From Euryarchaeota archaeon UBA287 (GTDB lineage: Archaea; Thermoplasmatota; UBA186; UBA287): a stretch of 13,118 bases of DNA. The DNA is taken from assembly GCA_002495235.1 (NCBI GenBank), contig DAEG01000022.1, forward strand, positions 1 to 13,118, read 5' to 3'. Below the pieces are notes generated by a model, which was not told the DNA's origin, did not search any database, and was given only the letters and a program-made list of their open reading frames with translations. Positions within the stretch are counted from its first letter, which is position 1; each line of letters starts with the position of its first letter. Positions 8,171 through 13,118 of this stretch are shown piece after piece. The position numbers were made by a program, and so were the translations under genes.

Positions 8171-8178
8171 TATTTAAA
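8171..8178 (-). promoter_or_regulatory. TATA box of the pyrophosphatase gene
   Basis: The minus strand reads TTTAAATA, centred 25.5 bp before the first ATG of the CDS. A short inverted repeat (ACAGT at 8164-8168, ACTGT at 8178-8182) flanks the box. The 117-bp gap to nre (8150-8266) holds only the two divergent promoters. Confidence 0.5.
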
Positions 8179-8239
8179 CTGTGTTTTCGTTGAGCGCGCA
8201 GACCGGCTTCAGTCCGCGATGGTTTGTTCGTGTCAATGA

Positions 8240-8247
8240 TTAAATAC
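8240..8247 (+). promoter_or_regulatory. TATA-like box of the nre gene
   Basis: TTAAATAC is centred 23.5 bp before the GTG at 8267, so the transcript would begin at or next to the GTG. No ribosome binding site stands at the usual spacing before that codon. Confidence 0.45.
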
Positions 8248-8266
8248 AACTCCTCCCATTTTCTGT

Positions 8267-9502
8267 GTGGTCCAGGAGAAGCTGTACGCCGTGCCTTACG
8301 CCGAAAAGAAGAAAAATCTCTGCTCTCTCTGCAGAGGCTATAGAGGATTGTGCGGAAAGAGCGTCTGCCCCATCCTGGCCAGAGCAAAAGCCCTCCTGTC
8401 TGGGGATATAAAAGAGGTGGTATTCGGAGCCTCTCCGCCTGCCATATTCATAGGATCTTCTGGTTACCCGAAAGTCCTGGCTGGCCCCCTCCTGCCTCCT
8501 CTAACCGAGGACACAGAGATAATGGACATGCCCGAACTGTGGGTGAACAAAAGCCTACAGGACATCATCGGCTACAGGACATCGCTTATAAGAGGCAAAA
8601 GCGTGGTTGAAGTCACCTCTGCGGCAGAGCCGGACAGGACAACAACAAAGATTCAGGAGATAGTCATGGCATCAAGGCCTACGGACATCGAGGCAACATT
8701 CGAAAAAAAGCCCAATCTGTCCCTGTCTTTCTCATCAAGAGCGCCGCCATCCGGTCCCTCTGCCATGCTTAAGAATCTGAAACTGGCAGAGAATCCAAAG
8801 GTAGACAGAGCAGTTGATAAGATAGTATACGATACGGATATGAAAGCGAGCGAGGGCGTAATCGAGCTGTATTCGTCTAACATACCTCAGAGCAGGATAA
8901 CTAAGATCCTGTCCGCGGGCCTGCTTGGGACCAAAAAGAAGAGAAGGTTCGTGCCGACCGAGTGGAGCATAACGGCAACGGATGACATTATAGCCAAGGC
9001 CCTGCACCGAGAGCTGAAAGACTATCCGCAGACGGAGGATTACATGCTCTTCAGCTTCAGCGCATTGGCCAACAGCGTCCATATCCTCTTGTTCCCCTCC
9101 TCATGGTTCTTTGAGGCACAGGAGGTGTGGATAACCTCCGGCAATCCGGCGATAGGACTTGATTATGAGCTGGCCATGGGAAGAAAGAGCTACGCTAAGG
9201 ATCTTGAGGGCGCGTATTACGCGGCAAGAGTGCCGGTGCTGGAATACCTCAGTTCGATAAAGAGGCAGGCAGGAGCTCTCGTCATCCTGGAGGTGTACCC
9301 CGACTGGATCCCTCTGGGTGTGTGGCGTTTCAGGGAACTCTGCAGGGAGGCTTTCAGAGGGGGACATCACTTTGACACTCTGAACGAAGCACTGGCAGCC
9401 CTGAGCAAGAATCTGGCATTGCCCCTAGATCGCTACACGAAAAGGAGTATCGTGCTCAGGAGTTTCCTGACCCAGAAAAAGCTCACCGACTACGGCTCAT
9501 GA
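8267..9502 (+). CDS. Nre-family DNA repair protein (NreA/NreB type)
   Basis: Nre proteins are archaeal; in Haloferax NreA takes part in DNA damage repair and acts with the sliding clamp PCNA. The 411-residue protein fits the family length. Near the N-terminus four cysteines (C19, C22, C29, C34; LCSLCRGYRGLCGKSVCP) form the expected zinc-binding site. The central region has family-like blocks such as FGASPPAIFIGSSGYPKV and WVNKSLQDIIGYRTSLIRG. The last residues, QKKLTDYGS (403-411), look like a PCNA-interacting PIP box with Q403, L406 and Y409, though the usual second aromatic is missing. The GTG start is supported by the TATA box and by the position of the Cys cluster. It diverges from the pyrophosphatase gene and overlaps the convergent FMN reductase by 20 bp. 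I cannot choose between NreA and NreB. Confidence 0.93.
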   Translation: MVQEKLYAVPYAEKKKNLCSLCRGYRGLCGKSVCPILARAKALLSGDIKEVVFGASPPAIFIGSSGYPKVLAGPLLPPLTEDTEIMDMPELWVNKSLQDIIGYRTSLIRGKSVVEVTSAAEPDRTTTKIQEIVMASRPTDIEATFEKKPNLSLSFSSRAPPSGPSAMLKNLKLAENPKVDRAVDKIVYDTDMKASEGVIELYSSNIPQSRITKILSAGLLGTKKKRRFVPTEWSITATDDIIAKALHRELKDYPQTEDYMLFSFSALANSVHILLFPSSWFFEAQEVWITSGNPAIGLDYELAMGRKSYAKDLEGAYYAARVPVLEYLSSIKRQAGALVILEVYPDWIPLGVWRFRELCREAFRGGHHFDTLNEALAALSKNLALPLDRYTKRSIVLRSFLTQKKLTDYGS

Positions 9503-9989
9503 GCTCCCCGAGCGCTTTTTCTGCCGATTTTTTGTAGCGCTCGTTTGTCCCGTTCTCGTCGAATTCCTCCACGTTGCTGAAGTAAAGCGCATCGCTCACG
9601 GGGATCATCCCCAAGCCTATGCATACGAGGCGCAGCTGCTCGACCATCCTTGTCCCGCCAAAGACGCCCCGGGAGACGCCGCATATGAGGGCGGGCTTTC
9701 CTCTGTACTCCTCATACAGAAGGTCTAGCATCATCTTGAGCTCCCCGGGGTACCCGTGGTTGTACTCAGGGCTGACCATAACCAAGCCATACGCCTTGCC
9801 CATTCTCTCTGCTAGCATCTTTGCCTTCTCGCTCTTTTTCGTGTTGTCAGTTGCTTCCATTCTGTAGTCTCTGACATCAAGGATCTCACTCTCGGCGCCC
9901 TTGTTCTTGACCTCGGCGAGCATGAAACGCGCCACCTTCTCGCTCTGCCTTCCCTCGCGGGCGGTTCCTAAAATGATGGGGAGATACAT
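9483..9989 (-). CDS. NADPH-dependent FMN reductase / flavodoxin-like flavoprotein
   Basis: This is a 168-residue protein of the FMN_red family: soluble flavoproteins that pass electrons from NAD(P)H through FMN to quinones, chromate, azo compounds or ferric iron. LGTAREGRQSEKVARF (7-22) is the FMN phosphate-binding loop, and SPEYNHGYPGELKMMLD (73-89) is the family signature that contacts the isoalloxazine ring. The length is typical and there is no signal peptide. The ATG at 9989 lies 25 bp after a TATA box, so it is probably transcribed on its own even though it follows feoB on the same strand. Being next to an iron-uptake operon makes a ferric reductase or flavin-supplying role attractive, but this is inference. 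Its last six codons and stop overlap the end of nre. Confidence 0.93.
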   Translation of the reverse strand: MYLPIILGTAREGRQSEKVARFMLAEVKNKGAESEILDVRDYRMEATDNTKKSEKAKMLAERMGKAYGLVMVSPEYNHGYPGELKMMLDLLYEEYRGKPALICGVSRGVFGGTRMVEQLRLVCIGLGMIPVSDALYFSNVEEFDENGTNERYKKSAEKALGELMSRSR

Positions 9990-10009
9990 GGAGATGATAC
10001 GGCACCAGA

Positions 10010-10018
10010 CTTTTATTT
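10010..10018 (-). promoter_or_regulatory. TATA box of the FMN reductase gene
   Basis: The minus strand reads AAATAAAAG after a purine-rich GGAAAAG that suits a BRE. The centre is 25 bp before the ATG at 9989. It covers the TAA stop of the small Cys-rich frame (10013-10015). Confidence 0.5.
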
Positions 10019-10141
10019 CTTTTCCTTCTCTTTGATGTCAACACAATTCTTACAGGCAGGATCGATCATGCACATCTCACACAGAAATAGGTAGCAAAAT
10101 GCGGTGTAGGTGTGCGTACGTTTATGGCCCGAAATTGCCAT
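10013..10141 (-). CDS. Possible 42-aa cysteine-rich small protein beside feoB
   Basis: In the 229-bp gap between feoB and the FMN reductase gene (9990-10218) a minus-strand frame runs from ATG 10141 to TAA. The second half is striking: FCYLFLCEMCMIDPACKNC (residues 15-33) holds C16, C21, C24, C30 and C33, forming CxxC-x5-CxxC, and then a Lys/Glu tail. This could bind zinc, iron or an Fe-S cluster. Internal ATG codons at 10075 and 10069 could be the real starts; the second would lose the first CxxC. No good TATA box or ribosome site precedes any of them, so expression could come by read-through from feoB. A second short minus-strand frame (10188-10066) overlaps it and also ends in a CxxC (FCVRCA), so a frameshifted older gene is possible. 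I do not recognise a family, and it may not be a gene. Confidence 0.33.
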   Translation of the reverse strand: MAISGHKRTHTYTAFCYLFLCEMCMIDPACKNCVDIKEKEKK

Positions 10142-10218
10142 ATCATTCGCATCTCTAGGACGTCAATCATCTTCAATTCCATCGTCATTTTTGTCTGCGG
10201 GCTGGCGCAGCAATCTGA

Positions 10219-12051
10219 TCACAATAGCACAAGGATCCTTGCGAAAACCCCTCCTAACGCCAGAGCAAAGAGGGTCTCAAAGAGAACTATGTGAATGGTC
10301 CTCTTAACGCCTATCTCCTTCAGAAGGGCTGCTATCGTAGATAGGCATGGAGTGTAGAGCATGACGACCAGGGCAAAGGTGAGCATCTGCGGCGCACTCA
10401 TTATTGAGCTTATGCTCGTTGTACCGTAGAGGGCGAGCAGCATCGTCAATGTCAGTTCCTTCCGCACAACGCCGAACATAAGCACCACGCCTGCAAGACT
10501 GGGCAACAGGAGCCATCCCTCGGTTATCGGGCTCAGAACATCCGAGATCGGCTTGACCAGCCCGTAACGGCTAAGCATGCTCATGAGAAAACTGCCTGCG
10601 ATTATTATCGGAAAGGCTATCTTTGTGAAATCCATCGTCCTGTGGTAAGTCTGCTTTGCTACAACGTCCATGGAGGGCTTTCTCAGCCGCGGCATCTCCA
10701 TTATGAGACCCATAGGCTCTCCAGGGGCTATCCTGTAGGCAAGCCTGCCCAGGGCGAAAAGGACCAAGACCATGAGCGCGTAGAGCAGAAGAGCATACCC
10801 TAGTCCCAGCGTTTTGCCAACGACGCCCATGACCACAACGCTGACGGCAGAACATGGCACAATGGTTGCCAGGAATATTGATATGCCCTTTTCCCTCTCG
10901 CTCTCCATGATCCTGCAGCCCAAGCAGCCGGGAACATTGCAACCAAAGGAGAGCAGAAGAGGGATTATTGCTTTCCCATGAATGCCCAGCCGATGCATGA
11001 TGCCGTCCGTCAGAAATGCCGCCCTGGCGATATAGCCCGTGTCCTCAAGAATCCCGAAAAGGAGGTAGAACGGGACTATGTATGGCAGGACTATGGTAAG
11101 ACCGGCAACAAACCCTTCATAAAGGGAGTACAGGGCAGCATCGCTAGTAAACAATCCGAACAGGAGATTTTCCAGCGCTGAGCTCACAAGATTGCCAAAG
11201 AGGAATATCAGAGCAAATATGCCCACAAAGAAAAGCACGAGAGCCAGTGATCCTGTGAGAGGATCGGTGAGAAAGGCGTCCAGCCTCTCGGATGATGTTT
11301 TTTCTGGCTCTACTATCCTCTGCGCTCTATCCACTATCGCTCTTATCACCCTGTAGCGCTCAGATGCCATGTAGGAGAAGGCGTCGGTCCTTGCTTTTTC
11401 TTCAAGCTCTCTTTTTATATCCTTGATATCGCTGCTCACGGGTGCGGTGCCCTCCAGCAACTTTATGGCCAGCCAGCGCTTCGGGTAGCCCTCTGCATCG
11501 ATCCTGCCCTGGACCTCTCGTATAGCCAGCTCCATAGCCTCACTGTAACCCATCCCCCTCGGCGGCTTTGTCTTTGTGCTCATTGCGGTCTCGAGCAGCT
11601 CGGTCAGACCTTCTCTTCTTACCGCAACAACAGGGACCACCGGCACGCCGAGCATCTCCTGCAGCTCTTTCACGTTTATGTCCACCCCCTTCATACGGGC
11701 TAGGTCCATCTGATTCAGCGCTACGATCAGAGGCCTCTCCATCTCGAGAAGCTGCAGCGTCAGGTAAAGATTCCTCTCGATCGCGGTCGCATCAATAACA
11801 TCTATGACAACGTCTGGCTCTTCATTCAGGATGTAATCCCTTGTTATCTCCTCTTCCTGCGAGAAGGAGGACAGGGAATAGATGCCTGGAAGATCTATGA
11901 CGTCTATTGTCTGCTCACCGTACTTGAGTGTGCCTTCGGCGCGCTCAACGGTTTTGCCTGGCCAGTTGCCTATGTGCTGGTGCAGGCCTGTCAAAGCATT
12001 GAACACAACGCTCTTGCCAACGTTGGCGTTTCCTGCAAGGGCTATTCGCAC
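10219..12051 (-). CDS. feoB: Ferrous iron transporter FeoB
   Basis: FeoB imports Fe2+ across the cytoplasmic membrane and carries a cytosolic GTPase domain. The protein has 610 residues, shorter than the 773 of E. coli. GTPase motifs: G1 GNANVGKS (7-14), G2 Thr34, G3 DLPG (53-56), G4 NQMD (113-116). A helical linker runs to about 260 and the membrane domain fills 265-610 with roughly eight hydrophobic segments. The first Gate motif, SFGCNVPGCLGCRIMESERE (368-387), has C371 plus two further cysteines (C376, C379). The second conserved region contains YTPCLSTIAALLKEIG (566-581). The start is a GTG 10 bp inside the end of the upstream regulator gene, preceded by GGTGGA six bases earlier, indicating translational coupling. 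No separate feoA gene is seen; a FeoA-like domain is fused to the regulator. Iron repression through that regulator is inferred. Confidence 0.97.
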   Translation of the reverse strand: MRIALAGNANVGKSVVFNALTGLHQHIGNWPGKTVERAEGTLKYGEQTIDVIDLPGIYSLSSFSQEEEITRDYILNEEPDVVIDVIDATAIERNLYLTLQLLEMERPLIVALNQMDLARMKGVDINVKELQEMLGVPVVPVVAVRREGLTELLETAMSTKTKPPRGMGYSEAMELAIREVQGRIDAEGYPKRWLAIKLLEGTAPVSSDIKDIKRELEEKARTDAFSYMASERYRVIRAIVDRAQRIVEPEKTSSERLDAFLTDPLTGSLALVLFFVGIFALIFLFGNLVSSALENLLFGLFTSDAALYSLYEGFVAGLTIVLPYIVPFYLLFGILEDTGYIARAAFLTDGIMHRLGIHGKAIIPLLLSFGCNVPGCLGCRIMESEREKGISIFLATIVPCSAVSVVVMGVVGKTLGLGYALLLYALMVLVLFALGRLAYRIAPGEPMGLIMEMPRLRKPSMDVVAKQTYHRTMDFTKIAFPIIIAGSFLMSMLSRYGLVKPISDVLSPITEGWLLLPSLAGVVLMFGVVRKELTLTMLLALYGTTSISSIMSAPQMLTFALVVMLYTPCLSTIAALLKEIGVKRTIHIVLFETLFALALGGVFARILVLL

Positions 12052-12686
12052 TCTTCCACCAGGATCTTTTTGGCAAGCCCATCGCCTATGGCGATCCTTG
12101 TTCCCTTGACCTCGACCTCTACCGGCCCGTGCGGCACCCTGCTTATCACCTTTACAACCTCCCCGGCCACAACACCCATCTCGTTAAGCCGCATTGAAGC
12201 TTTCCTACCGCATTCTGTTCCGGTTATCCTGACCTTCTTTCCGGGAATGACCCAGGTCAGCGTCTTTTTTAGACACTCATGACAGTCTTTGCCGCATTTT
12301 GGTATTGCTCTCCCGTCATCCGGACATCTGTCCGGCGAGCCAAGAAACCTGCAGATAGCATCGGCGCTCTCATCAGATATCCCGTGCTCCAGCCTGCAAG
12401 CTTCGTCATGCACTTCTTTCTTTCCAAGGAAGTAGAGAAATGACTCCAGCAGGCGGTGTTTTCTCTTAATACCGCGCGCTATATCCAAGCCCTCCGGAGT
12501 GAAAACTATCGCACCGTATCTCTCATGTCGGATGTATCCCTTCTCGTTCAACTTTTTTACCATCTCGCTGACACTGGCTTTGCTAACCCCCATGACCTCT
12601 GAGAGAGAGCGTATCCCCGGCTTCTCATAGCTTTCACCTATTGCGTATATCGCCTCGAGATACTCCTCCTCGTTCTCGCTCAACAT
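12042..12686 (-). CDS. DtxR-family iron-dependent repressor with C-terminal FeoA domain
   Basis: DtxR/IdeR regulators bind DNA when loaded with Fe2+ and shut off iron uptake genes. I start at ATG 12686 (214 aa), not 12710, because a strong TATA box lies 25.5 bp upstream and family members normally begin MLSE-x-EEYL. The winged helix is at about 1-66 (recognition region VSKASVSEMVKKL). In the metal-binding domain, H77, E81 and H93 match the ancillary site of DtxR (H79, E83, H98), and C97, E100 and H101 match its primary site (C102, E105, H106). The Cys favours iron over manganese, while Glu8 sits where DtxR has Met10 and MntR has Asp8. A Cys-rich hinge (C112, C121, C131, C135, C138) follows, then an SH3-like FeoA domain at about 148-214. 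It overlaps feoB by 10 bp and probably represses its own operon. Confidence 0.95.
   Translation of the reverse strand: MLSENEEEYLEAIYAIGESYEKPGIRSLSEVMGVSKASVSEMVKKLNEKGYIRHERYGAIVFTPEGLDIARGIKRKHRLLESFLYFLGKKEVHDEACRLEHGISDESADAICRFLGSPDRCPDDGRAIPKCGKDCHECLKKTLTWVIPGKKVRITGTECGRKASMRLNEMGVVAGEVVKVISRVPHGPVEVEVKGTRIAIGDGLAKKILVEECE
12054..12065 (-). promoter_or_regulatory. Ribosome binding site of feoB inside the regulator gene
   Basis: The minus strand carries CTGGTGGA a few bases before the GTG at 12051; GGTGG can pair with the archaeal 16S rRNA 3' end. Unlike the other genes here, feoB has no TATA box at -25, consistent with its being the second gene of an operon. Confidence 0.5.
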
Positions 12687-12707
12687 GCGCGCACATGGCC
12701 TTACAGA

Positions 12708-12715
12708 CATATAAA
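12708..12715 (-). promoter_or_regulatory. TATA box of the dtxR-feoB operon
   Basis: The minus strand reads TTTATATG, the best TATA match in the window. Its centre is 25.5 bp before the ATG at 12686. It includes the alternative in-frame ATG at 12710, which argues that this codon is promoter and not coding sequence. Confidence 0.6.
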
Positions 12716-12716
12716 T

Positions 12717-12732
12717 GTTAGGCAGACCTAAC
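12717..12732 (-). promoter_or_regulatory. Predicted DtxR/IdeR-type operator palindrome
   Basis: GTTAGG-CAGA-CCTAAC is a perfect inverted repeat with 6-bp arms and a 4-bp spacer. The half site TTAGG/CCTAA matches the outer half sites known for DtxR and IdeR boxes. It lies one base upstream of the TATA box, over the BRE, so a bound repressor would hinder TFB/TBP. Autoregulation of the dtxR-feoB operon is inferred. Confidence 0.65.
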
Positions 12733-12763
12733 TATGCGCCGGGCAACAAGCGTTAAGAAAAAG

Positions 12764-12772
12764 GTATAAATA
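12764..12772 (+). promoter_or_regulatory. TATA box of the Roadblock/LC7 gene
   Basis: GTATAAATA follows an A-rich BRE-like stretch (AAGAAAAAG). Its core is centred 23.5 bp before the in-frame GTG at 12792 and 29.5 bp before the ATG at 12798. It also forms the left arm of a 7-bp inverted repeat with TTTATAC at 12781-12787. Confidence 0.5.
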
Positions 12773-12791
12773 ACAAAACGTTTATACATCA

Positions 12792-13118
12792 GTGGTTATG
12801 GGAGCGAGCATAGACAGAATGATAGAGGATATTCTCGATAGTTTCAACCATTCTGTTGAAGGCATAAGAGCCAGTGTCGTTGCGACAAGCGACGGTTTGC
12901 CGATAGCCAGTGCGATGCGCGAGGACACGGATCTCGCTATGGTTGCCGCTCTGGGCGCTGCTATAATGGGTTCGTCGAAATCCGCTGTCACAACGCTGCG
13001 ATTGAAGGAATATGAAAATACCATGATCAACGCCGCGGGTGGTAAGATCGTCGTGACCGCCTTCTCGATGGCGTGTCTCATAGTAGTTCTTGAACCGACG
13101 GCTAACACGGGTCTGGTG
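12792..13118 (+). CDS. Roadblock/LC7-domain protein (C-terminus cut by window edge)
   Basis: The frame is open from GTG 12792 (MVMGAS) or ATG 12798 through to the window end, at least 107 codons. By the TATA spacing the GTG fits better; the ATG is the conventional choice. The sequence has the Roadblock/LC7 fold pattern: an N-terminal helix (IDRMIEDILDSF), GIRASVVATSDGLPIASAM as the first two strands with the SDGLPIAS turn, an Ala-rich helix (MVAALGAAIMGSSKSAV), and strands that include NTMINAAGGKIVVTAF. Such small proteins dimerise and regulate GTPases in bacterial MglB and eukaryotic Ragulator; archaeal ones are mostly uncharacterised. The neighbour is a divergent iron operon whose FeoB has a GTPase domain, but a link is pure speculation. 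The protein is nearly complete; typical length is about 115-130. Confidence 0.88.
   Translation, partial: MVMGASIDRMIEDILDSFNHSVEGIRASVVATSDGLPIASAMREDTDLAMVAALGAAIMGSSKSAVTTLRLKEYENTMINAAGGKIVVTAFSMACLIVVLEPTANTGLV

Noticed and set aside
10110..10307. Plus-strand frames of 60-65 codons running across the feoB 3' end
   Set aside because: They overlap the end of feoB antisense, lack motifs and promoters, and fit less well than the minus-strand Cys-rich frame.
12687..12710. Longer regulator start at ATG 12710
   Set aside because: That codon falls within the TATA box, and the added residues (MSVRPCAR) do not match the usual family N-terminus, whereas ATG 12686 has correct spacing.
1..13118. 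CRISPR array, tRNA, rRNA, transposon, long direct repeats or attachment sites
   Set aside because: Reading both strands I found no regularly spaced repeats, no tRNA-like cloverleaf, no transposase or integrase, and no repeat pair bounding a segment.

Overview
The window reads as archaeal chromosome, most likely euryarchaeal in the broad sense. The evidence is an Nre-family DNA repair protein with a PCNA-binding-type tail, a Roadblock/LC7 protein, frequent AGA/AGG and ATA codons, and TATA boxes instead of bacterial -35/-10 promoters. Nine TATA-like boxes lie 23.5-25.5 bp (box centre to first coding base) upstream of a start codon, which points to mostly leaderless transcripts. I used this spacing to choose starts for five genes. 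No methanogenesis, rRNA or tRNA gene is present, so I do not name a lineage. There is no CRISPR array, transposon or insertion sequence.

Left part (1-4029, all minus strand): a secreted-protein group. It holds a clan GH-A-like TIM-barrel glycoside hydrolase cut by the left edge, a lipoprotein cyclophilin, and a large exported GH3 beta-glucosidase-type enzyme with a PA14 insert. Together they suggest extracellular saccharide breakdown with a folding helper at the cell surface. Each gene appears to have its own promoter.

Middle (4122-9989): a housekeeping block. It contains a Lon-like S16 protease with an AAA_32-type ATPase region and an off-consensus Walker A; a CBS/DRTGG family II pyrophosphatase, convergent with the protease and sharing the CTAG of its stop codon; a divergent Nre repair gene; and a convergent NADPH-dependent FMN reductase that overlaps the PIP-box end of nre by 20 bp.

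Right part (10013-13118): a ferrous iron module. A DtxR-type regulator with a fused C-terminal FeoA domain overlaps feoB by 10 bp. Its promoter carries a perfect GTTAGG-N4-CCTAAC palindrome directly upstream of the TATA box, consistent with iron-dependent autorepression. Downstream of feoB, a 42-codon cysteine-rich reading frame precedes the FMN reductase. A Roadblock/LC7 gene, cut by the right edge, diverges from the iron operon.

I do not see a clearly new multi-gene system. The most distinctive items are the small Cys-rich frame beside feoB, the operator/TATA arrangement, the Cys clusters in DtxR and FeoB, the atypical Lon nucleotide-binding loop, and the uniform leaderless spacing.
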